A DNA stretch of 64,000 nt from Populus alba (Eukaryota; Streptophyta; Magnoliopsida; Malpighiales; Salicaceae), in the NCBI RefSeq assembly GCF_005239225.2, contig NC_133293.1, positions 4,774,001-4,838,000 on the forward strand, written 5' to 3'. Position 1 is the stretch's first letter. Each line of letters opens with the position of its first letter. The notes beneath the pieces are model-generated. The model ran no database searches, was not told the DNA's origin, and saw nothing but the letters and a program-made list of their open reading frames with translations. Shown here in pieces: positions 27,001-38,256 of this stretch. Made by a program: the position numbers and the translations under genes.

Positions 27001-30000
27001 CCGATTCCACGCTACTTCATGTAACACAGCCTTCGAAAATTCCTGAAAAAAAATTTAGAGCGATCCAACGGTCGGATCTATAGTTATGGACCTTTAGAGC
27101 TGGTAGGCCCGGTACTCTAATCGTGTCGGTGGTATGGGCCGACCGGACGTCGTCGGTGTGGAGAACCGATTCCACGCTACTTCATGTAACATAGCCTCTG
27201 AAAACTCCTGAAAAATGTTTTAAAGAGATCCAATGGTCGGATCTATAGTTAGGGGCCTTTTGGGCCTGTACTCTAGCCGTGTCGGTATTATTGCTCGGCC
27301 GAATGTTGTCGATGTGGAGTACCGATTCCCCGATACTCCTTGTAAAAAGCCAACAGAAACTAGTGAAAAACATTTTAGAGCGATCCAATGGTCGGATCTT
27401 TAGTTATGGACCTTTAGCACCACTACTCCAGTTGTGCCGGTGGTATGGCCCGACCAAACGTCTTCGGCATGGAGAACTGATTTCACGCTACTCCGTGTAA
27501 AACAGGCTCCGAAAACTCCTGAAAAAACATTTTGAGTGATCCAATGGTCAGATCTATAGTTATGGACCTTTTGGGCCGGTAATTTTGAGTGATCCAATGG
27601 TCAGACCAAACGTCTTCGGCGTGGAGTACCGATTCCCCGCTGCTCCTTGTAAAAATGCCTATGAAAACTCGTGAAAAATATTTTAGAGCAATCTAACGGA
27701 CGGTCGCATCTTTTGTAATGGACCTTTTGAGCCGGTACTCTAGTCGTGTCGGTGGTATTGCCTGACCGGACATCGTCGGCGTGGAGTACCGATTGCACGC
27801 TACTCCGTGTAAAACAGCTTCCGGAAACTCCTGAAAAACATTTTAGAGCGATCCTACTGTCGGATCTATAGTTATGGACCTTTTGGTTCGGTACTCTAGT
27901 CGTGTTGGTGGTATTGCCTGACCGGACGTCCGATGTGGAGAACCGATTTCATGCTACTCCATGTAAAACCGCCTTCGAAAACTCCTGAAAAAACTTTTAG
28001 AGCGATCCAATGGTCTGATCTATAGTTATGGACCTTTCGGGTCAGTACTCTGGTCGTGTCGGTGGAACGGACCGACCGGACGTCGTCGGAGTGGAGTACC
28101 GATTCCATGCTACTACATATAAAACAGCCACCAGAAACTACTGAAAAACATTTTAGAGCGATCCAACGGTCGGATCTATAGTTATGAACCTTTTAAGCCG
28201 GTACTCTGGTCGTGTCGGTGGAAGGGACCGACCGGACATTGTCGGAGTGGAGTATCGATTCCACGCTACTACATGTAAAACAGCCACCGAAAACTCCTGA
28301 AAAACATTTTAGAGCGATGCAACGGTCGGATCTATAGTTATGGACCTTTCGGGTCAGTACTCTGGTCGTGTCGGTGGAACGGACCGACCGGACGTCGTCG
28401 GAGTGGAGTACCGATTCCATGCTACTGCATATAAAACAGCCACTAGAAACTACTGAAAAACATTTTAGAGCGATCCAACGGTCGGATCTATAGTTATGGA
28501 CCTTCCGGGTCGGTACTCTGGTCGTGTCAGTGGAATGGACCGACCGGACGTCGTCGGAGTGGAGTACCGATTCCCCGCTACTCCTTGTAAAAAAGCCTAC
28601 GGAAACTCATGAAAAATATTTTAGAGCGATCCAAAGGTCGGATCTTTAGTTATGGATCTTTTGACCCGAAACTCCAGTCGTGTCGGTGGTATGGCATGAC
28701 CGGACGTCGTCGGAGTGGAGTACCGATTCCACTCTACTCCATGTTAAACAGCCTACGAAAACTTGTGAAAAATATTTTAGAGCGATCCAACGGTCAGATT
28801 TTTTGTTATGAACCTTTTGACCCGGAACTCCGGTCGTGTCAGTGGAAAGGACTGACCGAACATCGTCGGAGTGGAGTACTGATTCCACGCTACTCCATGT
28901 AAAATAACCTCTAGAAACTCATGAAAAACATTTTAGAGCGATCCAACGATCGAATCTATAGTTATGGATCTGTTGAGCCGGTACTATGGTCATGTCGGTA
29001 GAATGGCCCCAGCGGACGTCGTTGGCGTGGAGTACCGAGTTCACGCTACACATTGTAAAACAGCCTATGGAAACTCATGAATAAAATTTGAGAGCGATCC
29101 AACGGTCGGATCTATAGTTATGGACCTTTAGAGCCAAAACTCTGGTCGTGTCGGTGGAAAGGATCGACCGGACATCGTTGGAGTGGAGTACCGATTCCAC
29201 GCTACTCCTGAAACTCCTGAAAAACATTTCAGAGCGATCCAACAGTCAGATCTATAGTTATGGACCTTTTGAGCCGGTATTTTGGTCGTGTCGGTGGAAT
29301 GGCCTGAGCGGACGTCGTCGCCGTGAAGTATCGAGTCCACGCTACTCATTGTAAATCAGCCTATGGAAACTCGTGAATAAAATTTGATAGCGATCCAAAG
29401 GTTGAATCTTTAGTTATGGACCTTTATAGCCGGTACTCTAGTCGTGTCGGTGGTATGGCCCGACCGGACGTCGTCAATGTGGAGTACCGATTGCATGCTA
29501 CTTCGTGTAAAACAGCTTCCGAAAACTCTTGAAAAACATTTTAGAGTGATCTAACGGTCGGATATATAGTTATGGACCTTTTGGGTTGGTACTCTGGTCA
29601 TGTCGGTGGTAGTGCACGACCAAACATCCTCAGCGTGGAGTATCGAATCCACGCTACCCTTTGAAAAACAACCTACGGAAACTCGTGAAAAAAATTTTAA
29701 AGTGATCCAACGGACGGATCTTTAGGTCTGGACCTTTTGAACCGGTACTCTAGTCGTGTCGGTGGTATGGTCTGACCAGACGTCGTTGGTGTGGAGAACC
29801 TATTCCACGCTACTCCTTGTAAAAAAGCTTCCGGAAACTCCTGAAAATTTTTTTAGAGCAATCCAACGGTCAGATCTATAGTTATGGACCTTTTGAGCTG
29901 GTACTCTAATCGTGTCGGTGGTATGGCCCGACCGGAAGTCATCGGCGTGGAGTACCTACGCTACTTCGTGTAAAAAAGCTTCCGGAAACTCCTGAAAAAC

Positions 30001-30039
30001 ATTTTAGAGCGATCCAACGGTCGGATCTATAGTTATGGA

Positions 30040-30962
30040 TGACACGACAAAAAGCTTGATGTCTTCTCCCAAGTGCAGGAGTGTCGAAGTAATAAATAAC
30101 CCGGCAAGACCGGGGTCGAACCATAGAGAGGTTAATTGTATAAATTATAAATAACAACGCAACAATAACAATAATAACGATAATAATAACAATAGTAGTA
30201 ATAGTAATAGTAATAATAATAATAATACTCAGTACTTGGCGTTGTTATACCTAAGAATGATCTAAAAAATCGGGTCACAGGTTTCCAGCCTATATACTGA
30301 GTTTATGAAAAGATCAAAGAGATATATTATATAATATAAACAGAATGCAAATAATAATAATAATAATAATAATAAAAGAAGAAGAAGAAGATGAAGAAAT
30401 TAATGAGAACTTTGAGATGAAAGATTAATGTAAGGATTAAACAACGATAAAAACAAATGTCAAGGTTAGAGGATCCACTAATGGTACTTCAAACAAGTAT
30501 AATATAAACTCTTATTACTCAATTGGAAACCACACATGAAGGAGGTTCCAATCAGATTATAAATTGTTAACATGATTACATTAGTTATCTTATTCGAATA
30601 AAGCTAATACTTGTAAATGTTGGCAGACATTCATGATTATAACTTATGTTAACAACAAATCAAGTTCCTTTCATAGCTCAGGTGTCGGTTATACCATACA
30701 GTATGGGCTATGAAAGTACCAAGTATTTGTTGTACCAAGTGTTACACAACATAAATCTAGATTAACCATTTAACAAGCAAAGTATTAAAGTGAACAAGAT
30801 AACAAATATAAAACATGTTAGTGGATCCTCTAACCTTGGCATTTGTTTTTATCATTGTTTAATCCTTACATTAATCTTCCATCTCAAAGCTCTCATTAAC
30901 TTATTCCTCTCCTTCTTTATTACTACTACTACTATTACCACCACCACCACCACCACTACTAC

Positions 30963-31003
<41 letters not shown>

Positions 31004-31396
31004 TTGTTATATTTTATGTACATTAAATATGCTTTGTGTTTGATCAAGGATCGTGACATTGTTGGTCTTGCCTTGTTCATTCGCATCAGAAATCTGTTTA
31101 TATTATATAATATATATCTTTGATCTTTTCATAAAATCAGTATATAGGCTGGAAACCTGTGACCCGATCTTTTAGATCATTCTCAGGTATAACAACGCCA
31201 CGTACTGAGTATTATTATTATTATTACTATTACTATTAATATTATCATTACTATTACTATTATTGTTATTATTGTTGTATTGTTATTTATAATTTATACA
31301 ATTAAGCTCTCTGTGGTTTACCCTGGTCTTGTCGGGTTATTTATTACTTCAACACTCCTAAACTTGGGAGAAGACATCAAGCTTTTGGTAGTGTCA
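30040..31396. repeat. Head-on inverted pair of LTR fragments
   Basis: 30040-30820 is the start of a family LTR read on plus as TGACACGAC. From about 30821 the sequence runs back through the same LTR on the opposite strand and ends GTAGTGTCA at 31396. The arms are about 450-580 bp. The switch point shares TTAGT (30818-30822) between both parents, as in microhomology-mediated template switching. Trinucleotide runs at 30169-30232 and 30962-31005 belong to the LTR microsatellite. No gene is present. Confidence 0.85.
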
Positions 31397-31658
31397 ATTA
31401 GTAAGTATGTTTTTTTTTAACTACTACCCTCTCCCCCAACCAAAAATGAGACATTGTCCTCAATGTCCTAAGGTAGAAAGATAAAGTATAGAAGACATCA
31501 CCTGAAACAGGAAACAATGACAAACCTGAAATACACTTAAAACAAATATAAGAAGTAACAAAACAAAATAATATGCTATTAATAAAACCAAAAGACACAA
31601 GGTTTCACAAATGAAGGCTCAAATCTAATCTAAGCTTTTTACGGCTTTCCTTAGTTGA

Positions 31659-32258
31659 CTAATTTAGGCGACTCATGCAGGGATCAATGACAGGGATGAA
31701 AGATTGTAGTTGGCCAATCAATTGTTTAGCAGTAGCAGTAGAGATTATGATTTGTCGTGCCGAAGATGTTAGAAATTCTTGTTCCACAGCTTGATCAAGA
31801 AAAGACAACAAATTATCACATAAACCATTAACATTTAACAAACCTATAGGTTTATGGTGAATGTGCAATTGGGCCCAAGAGAAAATATGAAAGATCTCTT
31901 TCAATGTACCCATACCACCTGGTAAGGCAATGAAGGCATCAACATGGTTAAACATGGCATTTAGTCGATCAGACATTGTGGAGACCTGTAGTTCCTCTCC
32001 AATTATTTTTTCAATGATGTCCCCATTTGCTAAAGCTTTGGGGACAACCCCCAAAACTTGACTGCCTCCTAAAAATGCAGCTATTGACACACCCCCAATT
32101 AACCGAATGCTGCCTCCCCCATACACTAAATGAATCTTTCTCTCAACTAGTACCTGACCAAGATGATTTGCTCATTCTAAAAACTCTTTTTCTTTCCCAG
32201 GACTGGATCCACCGAAAACACAAATATTTCTTATGTGATGACTTGAGAAACCTGCTAT
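31659..32258 (-). pseudogene. LOG-like pseudogene of element B
   Basis: The sequence is homologous to the intact copy at 61317-61970 over its whole length. The start codon is changed from ATG to ATA at 32256-32258. A serine codon early in the gene (ESANHL in the other copies) has become TGA near 32172. Downstream the frame is open for 155 codons, with YGGGS and the catalytic-type PGGMGTLKE motif retained. The decay is light: one start loss and one nonsense change leave the rest readable. Confidence 0.9.
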
Positions 32259-32496
32259 TTCTACACACTTCTATATTTGATGAATGTATGGGTTGAGTAG
32301 AAATGAAGGGAAGGAAGAGAAGAATTTATAAATGAGAAATTGAAAATGCAATCATACCACCTATATGTAGGCCAACTGTTGTCTCACACTCTCTCTCTTT
32401 ATTTATTTATTTTGAAAAGGCATGTATGTATAGGTAGTTGTGATTGTGGCTCACATCTTCCCTTGGTTTTATGTCCAATAACGACTTAAACGCCCT

Positions 32497-33105
32497 CTAT
32501 AGGTCGGGGATAGGCTTCCCATCTAGTTTTTTAAAAAACTGGCAAACAAGGTCTTTTTTAGTCAGATTCCCAAGACTAAGTCGACAATGTTCTTTATGGA
32601 ATTGTGGTAATAAATCATGAATTGCACGATGCACATCTCCACTAGGATGTGTCTCAAGGGTTAATAGAAGAGTATCTAAAGACCCCTTACTCAGGCCATC
32701 TTTAATGAATTGTATTTTATCTTCACGGTTTAAAGATATCATTCCTAAAAAATAACATGTCGCATTACAAGTCCATCTAGCACATCTATGAAAGATTTTC
32801 AGTTGTTTTGCACGACGTTTCTTCGCAAAAGTGCTTTTACCTGTTCCAGGCATGTGTGAAATGAAAGAATTGGAGGACTCACCTGATAATTAGACCTTTG
32901 CTTCAATTAGCCAGCGAATATCTTCAGGAATTCCATGATTCATTAACAACCTCAATCTTGCACTCTTAGCACGGTAAATTTTTGTAATCGCATTTGGAGG
33001 CAAAGCGGGAAAATACATTTTCAATTTTTCAAGAGTGGTGTCCATTTTCAAAAGACAATTGGAGAAGAGATTCAAAGAAGAGAGAAAGAGCAAAGAATTG
33101 TACAA
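32497..33105 (-). pseudogene. ORF X pseudogene of element B
   Basis: This is a copy of the small basic Cys-rich ORF that is intact at 62209-62787. The N-terminal part (MDTTLEKLK start at 33045, then GIPEDIRWLIEAKV) ends at a TAA near 32890 where copy D has an arginine codon. The C-terminal part restarts at 32853 with FAKKRRAKQLK and CHRCARWTCNATC, so the basic arm and the four Cys are unchanged. It sits between integrase and LOG, as in element D. Confidence 0.85.
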
Positions 33106-33285
33106 ATATATAAAGATATCAGTTATTATGGGAAACTGAAAGAACCAACTTAAGACACGGAGTACCGTTATCCGCTATTTAACCGAGGTGAGAGAGAGAC
33201 TAGAAAAACCAAAACAAAACACAAAATATTGTGAGAAAAGAATTAATCTTTATATACAAGATCACTCAATTCAATAGAGTCATTT

Positions 33286-34470
33286 TTAACTGAAAAATTG
33301 TCGAAAATAAACTTTAAAACGATGCCCATTTACCTTGAAAACATTGTCATTCTTTGGATTCTCGATATCATAGGCCCCATATGGATACACATGTTTCACA
33401 ATAAAAGGACCGCTCCATCTTGATCTTAGTTTTCTAGGAAATAAATGGAGTCGAGAATTATAAAGCAAGATTTTTTTACCAACATTGAATGTTTTTCTTA
33501 GTATTTTCTTGTGATGAAAGTCTTTGATTCTTGCTTTATGAATTCTTGAATTGTCATATGCATCATTTCTTATTTCCTTAAGCTCATTTATTTGCAATTT
33601 TCGCAGCTCACTAGCATCATCAAGGTTTGAATTGAAAGCTTTAATAGCCCAATAAGCTTTATGTTCAATTTCCACATGCAAATGACAAGGTTTTCCATAG
33701 ACTAGTCTATAAGGTGACATACCTAATGATGTTTTATAAGCAGTTCGATAAGCCCAAAGTGCATAATTAAGTCTTAAAGACTAGTCTTTCCTATTAGGGT
33801 TCACTGTTTTCTCCTAGATTTGTTTGATCTTCCTATTAGCAAGCTCTACATGTTCACTTGTCTGAGGGTGATAAGGGGTGGCAACTTTGTGTGTGATTCC
33901 ATATTTCTTCATTAAAGAATCAAATGGCTTGTCACAGAAATGTGTTCCACCATCACTTATCATGGCTCGAGGGATTCCAAATCGACTCAAAATATTGTCT
34001 TTCAAAAACTTTATCACTGTTTTATGATCATTGTTTCAACTTGGAATTGTCTCTATCTATTTTGAAATATAATCTACTACGACTAATATATACACAAAAC
34101 CAAATGATGGAGGAAATGGACCCATGAAATCTATACCCCAACAGTCAAAGATCTCAATGACAAGAATAGGATTTAAAGGCATCATGTGACGTTTTGAAAT
34201 AGATTTCAACTTTTGACAATTTTCACAAGTCTTGTAGAATGCATGTGAGTCCTTGAACATGGTGGGCAAGTAAAATCCACTTTGTAAGATTTTTGCAGTT
34301 GTCTTTTTTTATGAGAAATGACCCCCACATGCCTCAAAATGATAAAATTTAATGACACTACTTACCTTATTGCTAGGAATGCATCTTCAAAATATTTGAT
34401 CAAGACAATATTTAAATAAATACGGGTCATCCCAATAAAAGTTCACTTTGTTCAAGAATTTTCTTTTGTC
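33286..34470 (-). pseudogene. Integrase remnant, element B
   Basis: Minus-strand pieces give, in order, part of an N-terminal zinc-binding region (CENCQK), the core with GIDFMGPFP (first catalytic Asp), SDGGTHF (second Asp) and HPQTSEHVE (catalytic Glu), and the C-terminal region with [18 protein letters not shown]. The frame is broken between 34017 and 34057, near 33800, and within the zinc region at about 34310. The family role is strand transfer of retroelement cDNA. This copy is dead. Confidence 0.88.
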
Positions 34471-34500
34471 TTGGGTACTCCAATGAGTTGGCAATTGTCC

Positions 34501-36015
34501 TTAAACAAGAAAATTAACAATATTAGCAAAACAAGGCATCATAGAAACGAAAAATAAAGATTCATCGGGAAAGTAGTCATCGATTGGTGTGATGTCAGAT
34601 TTTGAATCTTTTGTCAATCTTGAAAAATGATCTATGACAACATTTTTGGTGCCTTTTTTGTCTTTGATTGTGATATCAAATTCTTGAAGTAACAAAATCC
34701 ACCGCACCAATCTAGCCTTAGAATCGTTCTTAGAAATAAGATATTTCAATGCTGCATGATCCCTAAAAACAACAACAGGTGAGCCAACAAGATAAGACTT
34801 GAATTTATCACATGTAAATACTACTGCAAGTAATTCTTTTTCAATGGTGGTGTAATTCATTTGAGCATTATTTAAAGTTTTACTTTCATAGTAAATCACA
34901 TAAGGTTTCTTATCTTTTCTTTATCCCAAGACAGCACCCACAACATAATCACTAGCGTCACACATTATTTCAGAAGGTAATGACCAATCAGGAGGTTAAA
35001 TGACAGGAACAGAAGTAAGCAAGTTTTTAAGTTTAACAAAGGCTTCTTCACAATGTTCAGTCCATTCAAAAATATTATCCTTTGTTAGAAGGTTACTCAA
35101 GGGCTTAGATATTACACCAAAATCTTTGATGAACCTTCTGTAAAAACCAGCATGTCCTAAGAATGATCTAACATCTTTAACAGATTTTGGTGTTGGTAAG
35201 TAGGCAATTAACTCGATTTTAGATCTGTCAACCTCAATTCCTTTCGATGAAACAATGTGACCAAGTACAATGTCGTTTGTTACCATAAAGTGACATTTTT
35301 CCCAATTCAGTATAAGATTCTTCTCTTCACACCTGCTCAAAACCTTTTCTAAGTTAGTTAAACAATCATCAAATGAATCACCAAAAATAGAAAAATCATC
35401 CATAAAAATCTCAAGAAAACATTCAACCATATCACTAAATATGCTAAGCATGCATCTTTGAAGCGTGGCTGGTGCATTACATAATCCAAAAGGCATCCTT
35501 CGATATGCAAAAGTATCAAATGGACATGTGAAAGTAGTCTTCTTTTGATATTCCAATGCAATTTCAATTTGATTATAACCTGAATAATCATCTAGGAAAC
35601 AATAAAATTCATGACCTACAACTCTTTCTAGGATTTGATCCATAAAAGGTAAAGGGAAATGATCTTTTCTAGTTATTGAATTAAGTTTTCTATAGTCAAT
35701 TCACATGTGCCAACCAGTAACAGTTCTAGTTGGAATTAACTCATTTTTCTCATTTGTTATCACAGTGACTCTAGACTTTTTGGGTACAACTTGGGTAGGA
35801 CTTACCCATTTACTGTCAAAGATAGGATAAATGATTCCATTATCTAGAAGCTTAATGACTTCATTTTTCACTACTTCTTTCATATTAGGATTAAGCCTTC
35901 GTTGCATTTCTCTAGAGGGTTTAACATTTTCCTCCAAATAAATATTGTGTGTGCAAATGAAAGGGCTAATTCCTTTTATGTCAGCTATGGTCCATCCTAA
36001 TACATTTTTGTGCAT
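34501..36015 (-). pseudogene. Reverse transcriptase-RNase H remnant, element B
   Basis: RT spans about 36015-34996. A stop interrupts WHM-stop-IDYRKLN near 35700, the FMDDFSIFG catalytic motif lies at about 35380-35406, and the thumb/connection follows. RNase H spans 34980-34501 (CDASDY, TIEKELLAVVF, DHAALKYL), with a stop near 34920. Together these would copy the element RNA into DNA. At least two nonsense changes inactivate the polyprotein. FMDD in place of YMDD or YIDD is common in plant Athila-type RTs. Confidence 0.9.
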
Positions 36016-36233
36016 TTTCAGAGTCTGTAATAATTTACCTTTTTATGTGCATTAAGTTTGGAAGAGATTATTACCAGAAAAGTTTCATTTTCTCCCAAAA
36101 ATAAGTATTTGAGATTAAATGGTAACGACTTCAATTCAGGTTTTGGTGGTTGAACACTTGAAGGTATGGACTCAATTGATCGTGGTGGCAATTCTTCAAT
36201 TTATGGTCTCCAATTACATGCCTTTGATTCTTC

Positions 36234-36875
36234 CTAAAAATAGACCATTTGCAAATCATTAGCTTCATCAATCTCAGTTTCACTGGAAGTGGTTTGAAAT
36301 TGATCATGAACTAATTTTTCAATAAAGTTGATTTCCTGTAAATCATTATCATCTCCACGTTGCTTGTAAATGTTGAAAATATCCATCTCCAGTGTCATGT
36401 TTCCAAATGATAGCTTCATCAGTCCATTCCTACAATTAATCAATGCATTAGAAGTGGCAAGAAATGGACGTCCTAAAATGACAGGAATTGAATTACATAC
36501 TTCAACAGGTTGTGTATCCAAGACAACAAAATCTACAGGGTAAATAAATTTATCAACTTGTACTACCACATCCTTAACTATTCCTCTAGGCACTTTTACA
36601 GATCTATCAGCAAGTAAACGAGTTACAGAGGTTGGTTTTAACTCACCTAGATTAAGACTTTGAAAGACTGAATATGGAAGTAAATTCACACTAGCTCCAA
36701 GATCAAGTAAGGCTCTTTCAATTTTATGTTCTCCAATAAAGCAAGAAATTGTAGGACAACCAGGGTCTTTATATTTCAAAGCATTATTGTTCTGAAGAAT
36801 GGCACTTACTTGTTCAACTAAAAATGCTTTCTTTTTCACATTCAGTTTTCTCTTCACAGTGCACAGATCTTTCAA
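36234..36875 (-). pseudogene. Retropepsin-like protease domain, element B
   Basis: A 213-codon open stretch contains LLDLGASVNLLP, the Asp protease active site in its plant gypsy form (D-L-G-A-S), and later VILGRPFLAT, the conserved C-terminal protease strand. In active elements it cleaves the Gag-Pol polyprotein. It is separated from upstream gag by one stop near 36897 and from RT by a poorly conserved linker. The domain itself looks intact, but it has no functional frame context. Confidence 0.87.
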
Positions 36876-36896
36876 AAATTTAGCATAGGAAGGAAC

Positions 36897-37965
36897 CTAT
36901 TTAATAGCATCCAATAAAGGTATATTGACCCTTACCTGTTTGAAAGTTTCAAGGATTTCAGAATTGTGATTGACTTTCCTTTGTTTGGTCATGGCATGAG
37001 GAAATGAGAGTGCTGGCAGGGAATCAACCTTTTCTTTGCAATGTTCAGGTTCAACCTCTTCCTTACCCTCAGAGATAGACTCTTCATCTTTCTCATAAGG
37101 TTCAAGAGTGGGTTTTTCAATAACCTTACCACTACGAAGAGTGATAACTGATTTGACTTGATCCATGTGTTGGCTTCCAAAACTACTTGTAATTGCATTG
37201 TATTGCCCTTTTGGATTTAGCTATGGTTGAGATGGAAACTTACCTTTCTCTTAGAAACTGAGAGCATATGTTAATTTTGCAAAAGTATCTCTAAAATCTG
37301 TCATGCCTTGAACAAGTTAAGTGTTGATTGCCTCTTGCTTTTCAATGAATGCATGCAATGTTTTCTCAAGATTTCTTCTAGGAGGTGGAGCATAAGGAGG
37401 TGCATATCCATGAGAATTTTGAAAATTATGGTGTGCTTGAAACGGTGGCTGTGAAGTTTGTGTATTATTGCTATCACTCTTCCAACTGAAATTTAGGTGA
37501 TTTCTCCAACCAAGGTTATACGTTTCTGAGTATGGGTTATGGTTGAGCCTTTGGAAACTGTTTAAATCATAGGCTTGTTCATAGAGGCATTCCCTAAATA
37601 AAGGCAAAGTTGGACAATCATTTGTTGAGTGTTCCTTGGTTTCACATATTTGACACACAATGTCTTAAACATATTTTAATTTACCACTCTTTTTCAATTC
37701 AAGTGCTTCGACTTTTCTAGCTAAAGATGAAAACTTGGCTTGGAGGTCATGATCTTCCCTAAGGTTGTGCATACCTCCACTAGATGTATGAGGTTGAGTG
37801 TTACTTGGTGCCTCATAAGTATTTGTGGTGTCCCAATTTTGAGCATTTTCAGCTAGCAAGTCTAGGTACTCCATTGCTTCATTATGGTCTTTATCTTCAA
37901 AAGTTCCATTGCACATCAATTCAACTATTTGCCAATCTTTAGGTGTTAACCCTTCATAAAGTGTT
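36897..37965 (-). pseudogene. gag remnant with CCHC zinc knuckle, element B
   Basis: From upstream it reads the end of the capsid (ELMCNGTFEDKDHNEAMEY, LAENAQNWD), a zinc knuckle CQICETKEHSTNDC (C-x2-C-x4-H-x4-C) near 37650, then the linker with VITLRSGK. Stops lie near 37664, 37317 and 36897. The first several hundred codons of a normal gag are missing, because the homology starts only about 290 bp from the 5' LTR. The 5' gag has therefore been deleted. Confidence 0.82.
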
Positions 37966-38231
37966 TCCGTACGGTTATTCTCATTATTCTAATTATGAAG
38001 TGATTGATTATCTTCTTCGGCCATATTTTCTGAAAATGATGAGGATACCCTACAAAGGCTACCACTTGATGTACGTGACCAAACTCTCATGCACGTGTAA
38101 GAAGAGAATAAAAAGAAGAAAAGAAAAGAGAAGAAAAAGAAACAAAACAAAACAAAGGAAACAAAAGTTAGGTAAAATGAAAAGTGAAAAGAGAAAACAA
38201 ATTAAATATTATAATTTATACAAGAATTTAC

Positions 38232-38251
38232 CTCCTCGGCAACGACGCCAA
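38232..38251 (-). other. Primer-binding site, element B
   Basis: On the minus strand, a few bases after the 5' LTR end (GGTCGTGTCA), the sequence reads TTGGCGTCGTTGCCGAGGAG. It is close to the TGGCGCCGTTGCCGGGG type of site seen after the 5' LTR in Athila-like plant elements, whose primer is usually given as tRNA-Asp. One change in the GGCGCC core weakens the match. Confidence 0.6.
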
Positions 38252-38256
38252 AAACT

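Larger units (their letters stand above)
5573..30039. repeat. 156-bp tandem satellite array (about 145 monomers)
   Basis: The monomer length was measured from successive TTTTAGAGCGATCC starts at 28151, 28307, 28463 and 28619, all exactly 156 bp apart. Net of two insertions the array is about 22.7 kb. Each monomer has three landmarks: GATCCAACGGTCGGATC (palindromic arms GATCC/GGATC), a CpG-rich CGACCGGACGTCGTCGGCG block, and a CTACTCCATGTAAAACAGCC block. Two types are visible. Type A has ATCTATAG and AACTCCTGAAAA. Type B has ATCTTTAG, TTGTAAAAAAGCC and AACTCGTGAAAA, and the two alternate in places such as 12.2-13.6 kb. Many CpG sites read TG or CA, as expected from methylated DNA. Short open frames inside recur with the period and are not genes. 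Confidence 0.97.

Noticed and set aside
6852..29349. Dozens of 60-160 codon open frames on both strands with recurring peptides such as HADDVRSGNTTDTTRVPAQKVHNYRSD
   Set aside because: They repeat with the 156-bp period (52 codons exactly), so open frames carry over from monomer to monomer. They have no domains and varied start points. They are satellite translated by chance.
5573..30039. CRISPR-like pattern of repeats separated by variable sequence
   Set aside because: The units are contiguous 156-bp monomers with no unique spacers, in a plant genome. It is a satellite.
30901..31026. Short frames of Thr/Ile or Asn/Gly repeats
   Set aside because: Pure translation of the LTR trinucleotide microsatellite.
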